Source: Tenebrio molitor
Taxonomy: Eukaryota > Arthropoda > Insecta > Coleoptera > Tenebrionidae
Direction of reading: 5' to 3'
DNA length: 64,000 nt
NCBI RefSeq assembly: GCF_963966145.1
Contig: NC_091052.1
Span: 16,244,001-16,308,000, forward strand
Part shown: one piece after another, positions 34,081 to 44,103 of the stretch
Position numbering within the stretch: the stretch's first letter is position 1
Layout of the letters: each line of letters starts with the position of its first letter
The notes under the pieces: model-generated
The model's database searches: none
Told to the model about the DNA's origin: nothing
The model's input: only the letters and a program-made list of their open reading frames with translations
Program-made: the position numbers and the translations under genes

Positions 34081-35169
34081 TCCTTTTTTTATCTACGGTT
34101 TAGGTCCTTGCTGCACACAGATTAGCCATCATTAAAGTCTCGTTAATTTTTTTTATTCAAGCCTACATATCACTTCAGTTTTTTTCAGCTACTGCAAGTG
34201 GTAATATTTCTAACACAAACTAGTCTTCGCGCAGCCTTTGCCGTGATAAATAAGGTTTGAAAGATTCAGTATTTTTCAAATATGTACTATGGTCAAGATT
34301 TTAGTGATAATTCATATTACAAAGGGTCGTGATCATGAGGTCCCTGTATATTGTAGTCACAGAAAGCTTCGCTCCTGGTGACACAAACCAGCCTTTCTTG
34401 GTTCACAATCTTTACATTTTTTAAACCAACGAACGAGGTCATTCTTCACCATAAACAGCCTGGAAGTGTCTTTTGAATTGACTCTTTTAAAATTGAGAAA
34501 TTCAATCACTGCTCATTACTTAAATCGCAACGACCCAAAGGGTGAAAACATATTTCCGTATCAAGAGCTATAGCTACAAAACCTCTTCGTACAATTACTC
34601 GTCGCCACCCGAAAAGAGATAACAAGTTACTGTTTGTTTCTCGTGAGTTCTGTCAAATACTGATGAGCTATAAAATCGGAGGCAGCAATTTTCACCTATA
34701 CTACATTTGTTTAGCAGGAAGAAACCAGGTTTACACAGCAAAAATTATAAATCGGGTAGCAGGATTGCAGGAGAAAAATGGCGGGAATATTTGAAAATGC
34801 CGAATATAAATCTCAATTAAATTATTACCGCAGAATGTTATTCAATTCAAAAAATTGCATTATGTAGTAATTTTTTCTTCTAAATGACTAAAAGAATTAA
34901 TTCACTAAAGCCTGTTTATATAAAAATTTTATTATAAATTCATATTCAAAAGGTTGAGAGGTCAAGAAAAAATAACAAATACAAACAAAATATGTATAAT
35001 AATAAAAATGCGGAGGCGAGACGCCGGTAATTATGTTGATAAGCACTGCACTATTACTTGATAGTAATATCCGTAATAGTGTATGTACCCCGACAAAATT
35101 GCCGTGCCGCCGGGTTAGTATAATAAGAATATAATTGTCTTTGAAAAAAGTGGCCCATGGTTGACCAAT
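34081..35169. other. AT-rich intergenic DNA, nothing recognised
   Basis: The last part (about 35010-35120) includes unusual GC-containing segments, cggaggcgagacgccgg and gccgtgccgccgggtt, that may be the end of the transposase element to the right. No matching inverted repeat was found. Confidence 0.35.
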
Positions 35170-36571
35170 TTAATCAAAATTTTCTTTGTCACTATCTGAC
35201 TCAGTAGATGTATCACTGGAGGAATCCTGTAAAGAAATAATCAGTTCAGGTACTGTGCCAAAATTTTCACCAATTCTTGTCTTGCACTTTTTTTACTTTC
35301 ATCAACCCATATTTTTGTTTTGGTATGACCTTCGTTGATCCACGTTTCATCCAAATAAAATATTTTTCGTTCTTCTGATCTGAACTTTTCAATTTCACGC
35401 AAAAACTTTGCCCTCCAAACAGTAATTTCAGGCCTATCAATAAGAAGACCATTTCTGCCACGTCTTTTGAACCTGCAACAGTTTGCATTATCACATTGTT
35501 GTAATTGATGTGGCTGATAATATAATATAAAATATAAGCTAGCAAGGATCTCTATTCTCCACCAGCATTGACTGTGACTATGCAAGCATGAACCTTGTTC
35601 CAATCCATGTTAGATACAACCCTTCTCTCAAAAACTCTTACCTAAATTGTAATTCTTTCAGCACTTTATGCAATTTTGATCGGCCCATCTTAGGAATTTC
35701 AGAATTAAGTTTAGTCTCCTCATGTACAGCATCAATTGTTGGCGGAATTTGTTTAAAAAAAAAATCATGCACAGTTTTCCTAATTAGATAGTTTGCATGA
35801 TCATCTAATATTATTCTTTCTTCATGCTTCGCTTTTTTGAGTGTACTTCACCCAGAAGAGTATAAATTGTAGACAAAGAGAAACCTGTGAATAATTATAT
35901 TATTATGTCAAAGAATTTTTGTTTTTAGCAAAATCACAGTAATACCAGTATATGAAGCTGTCTTCTTTTTCTGTTCAGTTGCTCCAATATCTGGGAAGTC
36001 CTTTACAATGTTTTGGTGAACATTATGTATGACAGTTTTTTCTCGAAGAGTCAAATGACCTATATGGAACAAAATTAATCATAACATGCACTTTTCATCA
36101 CTATAATTAATTATACCTGTTGGTAATTTTCGTCTTCTGGCATTTACTGTAGCAAAATTTGCAGCTGGTGCCTCCATGATACGAGGAAATAGGTCCACAA
36201 GACTGGTTCTTCGAAATCTTGAAATATATACAACAGTATATCATTTTGTTTTCTCATTGATACAACTTACCACGAAAACTGTAAACACAGCAAGGATTAG
36301 TTCTGACAAGAACTGGTTTTTAATAGACAAATAAAACGAACACAGGAGAACCAAAAGATAACAAAACCACGCCAATCTCAAAAACGAATACCATTGACAG
36401 TTGTCAAGTGTCAAATGCTCAAATGATTCCCTCTGCACTGTTGTCAGTTTCATATCCTGCAAAATCCTGCGGATAATATTATTTATAATGGGTAAAAAAA
36501 ATATTAACTTACTAAAATATAATACTTACTAAGTTTGGTGAACGCATGAACGCATGAAGAGTTTTATCCAT
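35170..36571 (-). pseudogene. Intron-containing DDE transposase relic, catalytic core partly deleted
   Basis: Reading from 36571 down, an ATG starts a short exon (MDKTLHAFMRSPNL) ending at GTAAGT. Further exon-like blocks follow: RFRRTSLVDLFPRIMEAP then NARRRKLPT; HLTLREKTVIHNVHQNIV then DFPDIGATEQKKKTASYT; FSLSTIYTLL; and, after a 1-nt frameshift, ERIILDDHANYLIRKTVH. A long block then reads GRNGLLIDRPEITVWRAK and YLDETWINEGHT. A last mini-exon reads SSSDTSTESDSDKENFD and a stop. GT and AG dinucleotides bracket the gaps. YLDETWxNEGH carries the first catalytic Asp of a DDE_3-type (Tc1/IS630) transposase. The rest of the catalytic domain is missing between SARQEL and the acidic tail. The spliced layout resembles a transposase-derived gene family common in insects. 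It is broken here. Confidence 0.7.
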
Positions 36572-37011
36572 TTCGATGTGAACAATTATATAATTTTTCT
36601 TACTTTACACGAACACAATCTGGCAACAACACTTAAATTTTCATTTTATGCGATTTTATTAAAAATATCTCAAAATTTTTGAATCTGTAGATACCTACAA
36701 ATTCCATTAAGCTTTAAGAACATTACGTTATAGTTTCTTTTTTTTTTCAGTCATAATTTAGAAGTTTTTATTTTAAATCATGAACCCTAAACTTTGCTCG
36801 TGTAAACGCGCCTCGCTGTTAGCCAATCAAATTTAAATACTCCCTACCACGATTTCCATCTAACAAGAGGATATACTATAGTAATAATAACATCCATGTT
36901 TATTGTTTTGTTCAGAAGGCACTTTTACAACTTCTGTGATAACATTTAAACTGCTCCTAAAAACGTATTTTTATGAAGATACGAGTACATATTCAACATT
37001 TTATAATTATA
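36572..37011. other. AT-rich intergenic DNA, nothing recognised
   Basis: Lies between the transposase relic and the next element. Part may be the 5' flank of the relic. Confidence 0.35.
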
Positions 37012-37199
37012 CAGGGTGACTGACGAAAAACCTTTGACGCTGTATCTTACTTATTCTTTATCCGATTTGAATAAATGACGCATCAAATGAAATACATAGT
37101 TCGAAAAACACTCCATTATTATCCTATTCGATACTTTTTTGGACATTTATTTTTTGACAGACGATAGCCAACTTTTTTTTTTTCAAATTACACTCTATA

Positions 37200-37940
37200 C
37201 CGGGTGGGGCATCGTATACGCGCACGGGAGAAATCGCGACTTTTAATTAAATAAAATTGTGGAAATTTTTCAGACTTACCTGGCTATTGGTAAGGTACAT
37301 TTCATAATTTTTTGATAATTTTTCACTTACAAACAAAGCCAAAAAAAATTAAAATGTAAATTTCAACCAAAAAGTCAAATTCTGATTTTTATACTAACCT
37401 ACCCAGATTCACTTCCTATAATTATTTACGAAATTACGGAAAAAAATACCAATTAGATTTTGAATTAAACGCAGTTTTACATTTCAACTTTCAAAATCAT
37501 TTTTATTTATGACCTGCTACTTGTACTGTCGTAAATTTAGGTGACAATGGAAACTGTCAATTTTATGGCAAAAATGTTTAAAACGGTCGGCTATACCTTT
37601 GTTGGGAAATTATACCATTGTGCCGTAAATCACCCGTCTGGTTTACGTTTAAATAAAAAAGCGAATCATTTAGCTAACCAAGTCAAAATTTGTAATAGTG
37701 CCACCAGGGTTTGATGGGCTAGCAGATACAGATTCATTTAGTGTAAAAACTTTTTAGGTAAATTAACAGTTAATTTCAGAAAACTAATAAAACTGTTACG
37801 GCCTTATTTATTAACAAAAAAAATTAAAAAAATTCTCGAATATACCTTATCAATAATCAGTCAGGTATATAAAATTTCGCCAATTTTATTTAATTACAAG
37901 TCGCGATTTCTGGCGTGCGCGTATACGATGCCCCACCCGG
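37200..37940. mobile_element. 741-bp long-TIR element nested in the mariner copy
   Basis: CCGGGTGGGGCATCGTAT followed by acgcgcac opens an inverted repeat of about 85 bp. The two arms match nearly perfectly through gaaatcgcgactt and aattaaataaaattg. TA is found at both boundaries (37198-37199, 37941-37942). There is no coding capacity. It is younger than its host element, because it interrupts it and its arms are less diverged than the host's coding remnant. Confidence 0.9.
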
Positions 37941-38090
37941 TACATATATTTTTTTATTCGTTCTAATAAAGAATCTTCTTCTGAATATTCTTACATTAAA
38001 AGAAAAAACAAAAAATGTGTTTTAAATGAAAAAAATTGAAAATTAAAAATCAAGTACCTAATCAAATTTGTAAACAATACAAAATCTATT

Positions 38091-38596
38091 CTAGTTGTTC
38101 AAAATTTCCGCAATGCTGTTGCAGACACTGTCGATACCTTCTAGAAATGCCCACCTTTCTTTGCATTCAGTAAAAAATTTCGGAGCTTTTCCTGACATAC
38201 TCGCACTATTTTTTTTTAACTCTTTTTGGGTACCTGGTGGGGTCAAATAAACATTGTCTCGAAAGTTTCGAATGAATATAAAGAAATCCAATGGATTCAA
38301 ATCTGGGGATTTAGCGGGCCATCGAATAGCTCCATGAGCACCCATTCGTCGTTCACCACAATGATTTAAATGATTTAAAAATACAAAATTCATGCGTGCA
38401 CTATGTGGTATGGCGCAGTCCTGATGAAACACGACTCTATTCAACACTGCTAATGGTATCTCATCCAGAAAATTGCTTATTTCGTTTTATTGAGACTGCT
38501 GTCAATAAAAAAGGGACCCACTAGTCCATTCCATCTCCAAAAATGCCACACCACAGGTTAACACTAAATCGTCTTTGGAAATTTTCTTCCACAGCA
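38091..38596 (-). pseudogene. Mariner-type transposase relic
   Basis: Near the high-coordinate end the frame reads VEENFQRRFSVNLWCGIFGD, the usual block before the catalytic domain. After a gap with stops comes VVFHQDCAIPHSARM (degraded WFQQDGAxPH box), then IRWPAKSPDLNPLDFF (the third catalytic acidic segment) and a C-terminal helix ending at ILNN. The order and spacing fit a mariner-like transposase of about 340-400 residues, but the N-terminal helix-turn-helix half is missing or unrecognisable, and several stops and frameshifts interrupt the rest. The key QDGA is now QDCA. Confidence 0.8.
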
Positions 38597-39009
38597 ACAT
38601 TATAATATTATTATTATCAAACTGTTTCGACAAATGAATACTCTGAGCTTACTTAGTCATTTCGAGCATGTAGAACAAACTTCTCTCTTGTTTATTTTGG
38701 TCACTTGATTTTTCAATTTTGTACATTTACTCTTTAATTTCTTAATTTTTATTTAATGAATGGGTATAGTTCTTTACATTTTTATATTCACAAGACAAAT
38801 CTCTACAATACTGAATAAAAAAAAATGTACACTGCTATTTGAAAAAAAGAAGCTGATGTTCATCTGTCAAAAACTGGACGCAATATTTTTTTTTTTATTT
38901 AGTTGGTATTGAAGTGTTTCCAAAATTATTTCATTTGATGTGTCATTTATTCAAATCGGATTAAAAATAAGCAAGATACAGCATCAAAGGTTTTTCGTCA
39001 GTCACCCAG

Positions 39010-39287
39010 TATAATTTAATGTTGTCAAAAGTCTAAAAATAAGGCATACTACATACTATTTGTTCTGAGCGTAATTAATTTGGTCAGAGTAACACTAAAA
39101 GTGATTAGAATTTTGTTGGTATGAATCATTGCTTGACAACAGTTTATCGAAAATAAATTGACAACCATAGATCAACAAGTATACAGCTCAGTTTATTCGA
39201 ATTCATTATGCAGAACAATGAGAGATGTTCCAAATAAAATTCGGTTAGCTGAAATTTTCAATATATAAACCATTCGTAACAATTCCA
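39010..39287. other. AT-rich spacer between elements
   Basis: Short AT-rich stretch between the mariner-like element and the LINE 3' end. Nothing recognised. Confidence 0.4.
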
Positions 39288-39977
39288 AAAAATAACATTT
39301 TTATTTCTATCCCCCACCCCTTTCTTTTTCTATTCTTTTCCTCCGCTTACATCCATCTTATCTCCCTTCCGTCTTCATTCAGTGTTCATCCCCATTCCTT
39401 TCTCTCTCCCTCTCTCATTTCGTTGCACCTCCTCTCCTCTCCTTCCATCCAATACCTGTTTCCCTCTCCTCGTTCCCACATCGAGATCTCGCCATTATTT
39501 TTCTTTCTTTTGCACCCTCTCTCCCCAGGTACTCCAGAATTTCCTCTGTCATACACTTCTCACACTTCCTGTTGTATCTGGATTCTTTGATTGTTTCCCT
39601 TCTTTCTTGCTTTTCTGTATCTTTGTCCCTTCCACTCAGCTACATTCATCCATCTTCCTTTTGATCGTAATCTTTTCACTTCTTCATTGGCATACCCGTT
39701 TCTCTGATATTTCTCTCTCTCTCCTTCTTCTCCGTATTTTTGTTTCTTTTCTCTCTAGCATTCCGTTAGTATCCTGCACTCTCCCCTTCTATCCATTTTG
39801 TCTTCAAACTTTGCCGCTCTCTTTCCCGCTTTTACTCTCAGCCTATTCCTTTTCCCTCACCATGTAACCTGGCGTTTCTCTGTCCACTCCTAGATCCCTC
39901 TTAAATACTTTTTTTGCACTTTCTCTACCTCTTCTTGTTCGTTCCATCCCCAGATCTCTGCCCCGTACATCAATATA
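39288..39977 (-). mobile_element. 5'-truncated LINE, copy B (3' part only)
   Basis: The plus strand is extremely pyrimidine-rich because the element lies antisense. The 3' end begins with the shared ataacatttttatttct string also found at 54188, and the two copies align along about 690 bp. The minus-strand product is the Glu/Arg/Lys-rich C-terminal end of an insect non-LTR retrotransposon polyprotein; copy C preserves this region better. The plus-strand open frame at 39382-39867 is an artefact of the purine-rich coding strand. The 5' limit abuts the transposon at 39978. Confidence 0.75.
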
Positions 39978-40857
39978 CCGTGCGATCGAAAATAAAAAAA
40001 GTCGAGATTGCCATGATTAATACACTTCAGTTGGCAGCACGTAAACATTTAATTCAAATGTCGTTACAATGGTAATTGTCATTATTAATTATTGACCTTA
40101 TTGACTATTAAAATTTGCTATTACAATATGTTCACTTTAGAGCAACAAATTTTCATCGTCCAGTGTTTCTTCAGCAATAGAGAAAGGCTCGGTCCTATTC
40201 GCCTCGAGTTTTTGAGAAATTTCAACAAAAGTTTCCGGACTTTCACTTAACCAACAACTTGCCCAGAAAGTCTACAAATGCGTAAACATGTTTTTGGAAA
40301 CAGGTAGTGTTCTGCGCAAAAAAGGCAGTAGACGACCGACAAAAAGATTATCTGAAAATATTGAAGAGAGTGAACAAAAAATTATTGCAGAGATTAACCC
40401 AAGAAACTAACCTATCATTTGGTACAGTTCCTTAGCTTATCCTTAAAAAAGATTTGCACTTTTCTCTCCATCGTGTGTATGTTGTGCATGACATTACTCC
40501 TTGACAATAAGAGCCCCCACAACCGACAACAACCTCTCTGGATAATATTGATTGATCGATGATCGTTGGATCTTGATCTTGGATGGATTTATAAACAAAC
40601 AAGCGACGTGCGCGTGCTCCGTGCTCACCGTTGACGTTAAATAAAGGTGCGGGAGTTTTAAATCTCATTGTTTCATTGCACTAGCTGAGGAAATTCTTTT
40701 ACAACCGACAGGTCACACAAAATTCTTTATGAAAATCAAGATTTCAACATTCTCGAAATCACTAACCTAACTTTTAAGACTGTTAATTGAAATCTCATGA
40801 ATTGCCAACTGAAATGTTTGGTCAGCGCCTACTCTAATTTTTTTTTCGATCTCACGG
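39978..40857 (+). mobile_element. Mariner-like transposon (CCGTGCGATCG ends), deleted
   Basis: CCGTGCGATCGAAAATAA at the left faces CCGTGAGATCGAAAAAAA at the right in reverse complement, with TA on both sides (39976-39977, 40858-40859). The N-terminal transposase fragment sits at 40129-40512, after which the element contains unrelated-looking sequence (about 40513-40700) and a remnant of the 3' end. A related copy is at 16547. The left end sits inside the phrase catcaata|tactctcc known from LINE copy C, so this element landed in, or at the broken end of, LINE copy B. Confidence 0.75.
40129..40512 (+). pseudogene. Mariner-like transposase N-terminal part (DUF4817 type)
   Basis: The frame starts MFTLEQQIFIVQCFFSNRER and, after frame changes, continues FLETGSVLRKKGSRRPTKR and NIEESEQKIIAEINPRN, then LILKKDLHFSLHRVYVVH in another frame. 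This is the paired helix-turn-helix DNA-binding half of insect mariner-like transposases (E..F.V..FFxN, GSVxxKKxxxRPTKR, HPYRVxxVHxITP-like patterns). It stops before the catalytic domain. At least two frameshifts and an internal stop disable it. Confidence 0.8.
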
Positions 40858-42080
40858 TATTAAGCTTTGTGAGTATCGCCTTGATTGAACGAAGGAAAAT
40901 TTGTGAATTTATCGTTCGATCAGATGAAGTCGACAATTACACCAGGAACCAAAATAATTAATAATAGAAGTGGCACGGATCAATTTCAAAGATAATCGCA
41001 TTACGGTGTATATCGAATTGAATTCAGCAGTCGGTTCTGCGTCATTTCCCATCCGATTATGAGTAACTTGAGAGCAATGTCGTTGGCTAGAACAATTGAC
41101 TTTACAGACCGCAATGTTTGTAATTTTTCGTGTACCGAGGGACGTCGTGGCGGCAACGACGCCGGAGCATATTACTAATCCGGTTGCAGGCTGTTCGTTA
41201 CGGCCGATAGCAACAGGACGCAGTTTATTATGTTTGAATAATGAGTGAACGTTAATCACGACACCAGTGCTTGAACTATAAATATGCGCTTAACGCGTTT
41301 TATTATACTGTTTTGCATTGCTTCATATAAAACTTTCCCGCATGGCTGCTGATTTATGAGCATTATATCCGTGTAACATGTAATAAGAGCAGCGTTATAA
41401 GGCGTTCTTACACGAGAAAAGATGGTTGTCAGTCTGTCGACTGCCTACCGGTCTGTTCCTTTAAGTGTTGAAAATTATCTCGAACCAGTCGTTCCTTATT
41501 TATAACTTAATTGATATTATTGATTGTTTACTTCTACCCACAGCCGTTTAATTACTGTTAATACAGACGGTGCAACTCCACGTCATCTCTATCACCAGTT
41601 CGTTCTCGATATCTTTCACGTCTCGCGATTGATTGGTTCTTTGACGTACTTGAAAAATTGATGCTCGGATATTCAAATTTACGATGGCTCAAGAATGTGC
41701 CATGGTCACTCTCCATATAGTTTCTCGCTTGAAAATGTTTTGGCTTTAGTGTTTTCGACCCGGTAATATCGAACCGTACGATATCGTGTTTAGAAGCAGA
41801 TTAACATTGCGAGTGTGGCAATTATAGGGATATACTCCGGAGCCGTTATTATCTTCGTAATAGCGCCAAGCCACAGCTTGGCCTTGCAGACAGGCGGCAG
41901 TTGGGGTAGTGGTTAACCGTTGAAACCGCAGACAAGCAATGATTATTATCAGAGCACTATTGTACGTGCTGATACTATCGATGATCTTCACGCTCGGCTT
42001 GCAATTGCTGTGACGTTTGTCGCGTAACGTACACCGCCGATTGTTAACACAAATTAAATGCGACTCTCCCAATCGAAATC
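40858..42080. promoter_or_regulatory. Candidate regulatory island
   Basis: Mixed-composition DNA with few simple repeats. Minus frames of 116 (40909-41259) and 108 codons (41746-42072) have no domain and no plausible splice context. AATTA cores and TTTATTATA-type sites are frequent. Regulatory role inferred. Confidence 0.3.
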
Positions 42081-42791
42081 TTCCAAATAAGTACCGTCAA
42101 ATTTTTGAAGTAGAAGAGTTTCAGATTTATTATCTGGAACCTATCAAGAGAGAGACGATGCTGATTTAATTTATGTCATCAATTACCGAGAAGGTCCTAG
42201 ATCTTTATCGTTTACACGCTTCTTCTATTGCCGATTAGCTGTCCACTATAATTGGAATTCATGATGGTGGCTACATAATGGCCAGCTTACGCTGAAATCT
42301 ATATTAGCTAGAGTTAACCTGGAAAGTGTAAAGAATTAAGTGAAAACCATTGAGATTTTATTTATTCTTTTAATTACGCTGCTGATTTGTTGATTGATTG
42401 ACAAATCCTTGACTATCTGAATGATGATCAAAATTGTGCTTATTTTCTCTCATTAAATTCAGTTTAGTATAAACAGTGAAAATTAAAACAACTGCACTGA
42501 ATACAAAATACACAAAAGATAAGCTTTTGACACATGTATCACACGAAAACAGTCCAAACAGTTTTTGGATAATTCTATTTTTATATTTTAAATTGTTATT
42601 CAGAGAAAGTAATTTAATATATGTATTAACATTCTATAATGTTATAACCTTCAATGCTTAATTGAATTGAATCAATCATGGTAATAACTAATTCCAGGAG
42701 TAGATAATTGTTGAATCAAATACGAAATTAATGATGCTATATTGAAAAACTACTGGTTATTATTTATTTGTTATTGCTATAATGCCAATAA
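42081..42791. other. AT-rich intergenic DNA, nothing recognised
   Basis: The first 200 bases grade out of the preceding island. The rest is AT-rich without repeat ends. Confidence 0.4.
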
Positions 42792-43114
42792 CGGGCCTTC
42801 AAATCAATTTATATTTAGAGCAACCTATGGAAATTCAATTGTTTGCAACATTTTTCCAGTGTAGAAAATGACACAAGAAACGTCTGACATTTTAACGAAA
42901 TAATATTAGGTTAGAAAATATTTTTAATTTTTGTAATGCATTCTCCCTATTCCCCCTCCACGGAATATGACAATATGAAATTGGGAAAAAGCTTACTATG
43001 TAACCTGTGTACCTCCGTAGAATAATTGGTTACCTACAAAAATTACTTTACACTGTTAACAGAATTAGAATGTCGCCTACGCCTACTCTAAATATATATT
43101 TATTTGAAGGCCCG
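42792..43114. mobile_element. 323-bp MITE with CGGGCCTTCAAAT ends
   Basis: CGGGCCTTCAAATCAATT with tatatttagag (42792-42820) is repeated in reverse complement at 43086-43114 with only a few changes. The interior is non-coding. The target site is uncertain. Confidence 0.7.
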
Positions 43115-43360
43115 ATATATTTCTTCAATATGATGATTAAAATAAATAAAAATAAAACAGTTAATACAATGTTGTTTTGTCTGAGTGAAAAAAAATCGAA
43201 ACAACACCGGGAGCGAAAATTCATATTGAAATGACACAAAGATGACAACGCAATCATAGAAATGTCGCAACTGGACATATTTCTTGTATCAGGAAGAAAT
43301 CAAAAACATAAAACCATGTATGCAATAAACAAGCCCCGCTGAGGACTACCAAAGAAAACG

Positions 43361-43611
43361 TATAGTTGTCCGTTTTCTCTAAGATTATATTGGGGCCGTA
43401 AAAGTAGTTAGGTACCTCCTAATAAGCTGCCCTTTTGTGTGGGTTTCAGAAGCTACGCACCCCTGCAATAAATCAAAAAACGAAACAACCAGCCCCGGGT
43501 TTGTTTGCTGTTTACAACCACAAAATGTTTCCTATTGTAGACAAATCAACTTTTACACAATGGGATAGTTTTACGGCGCCAATATAACCTTAGAGAAAAC
43601 GGACAACTATA
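43361..43611. mobile_element. 251-bp MITE with 43-bp TIRs
   Basis: TATAGTTGTCCGTTTTCT opens an inverted repeat of about 43 bp (continuing ctaag, ttatattgg, gccgtaaaa) whose right arm ends at 43611 with only two or three mismatches. The ends carry TA. Coding capacity is nil. The low arm divergence suggests a fairly recent insertion. Confidence 0.85.
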
Positions 43612-44103
43612 CAAAAAATGAACAATCTAGTGTGCTTCGCGAAATTCAAAAAAATAAAAAAAAATTTGCACAAATTGAAATTAAGTACTATCTGACTATT
43701 ACTCTCAACAGGACCAAGATCCCAAATATCCTAAATGTTTTTGAAAAATAATTGTTCGAATACTTTCGTTACCCACTGTATACAGGCGTACAAACTACTT
43801 ACTACCTTATCGAGGATGTTTAAATGTACCTGAGAAAAATGTACATGAGAAAAATATGGAAAAAATGTTTCCGACAAAAAAATCAATTATTTTTATTATT
43901 TATTATTATTATTAACGGTAATACAATGTAAACAAAGATATATTCGTACATCATTACCTTGCAATGTTACCCTAGAGAATTTAAAATATTTTTTTCGATT
44001 TCCAAAGCTTCTAAATTCTCTATTATGCAGGATTGGTGGTGGTGGTGAGTGATCTGGTACTTTGTGATAATATGTACGATTAGAGGTAGCTGTCATGCAT
44101 ATA
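43612..44103. other. AT-rich intergenic DNA, nothing recognised
   Basis: Includes an ATT run near 43890-43915. No supported feature. Confidence 0.4.

Larger units (their letters stand above)
37012..39009 (-). mobile_element. Mariner-like element with a second element nested inside
   Basis: CAGGGTGACTGACGAAAA at the left end and the reverse complement of the right end (CTGGGTGACTGACGAAAA) start matching TIRs that extend through acctttga, ctgtatctt and the tttgaataaatgac block (about 100 bp). TA flanks both ends (37010-37011, 39010-39011). The transposase runs on the minus strand and is degenerate (38091-38596). Removing the 741-bp insert at 37200-37940 leaves about 1.26 kb, typical of a mariner element. 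Confidence 0.85.

Noticed and set aside
39382..39867. 161-codon plus-strand Ser/Phe/Leu-rich frame
   Set aside because: It is the antisense of the purine-rich LINE coding strand.
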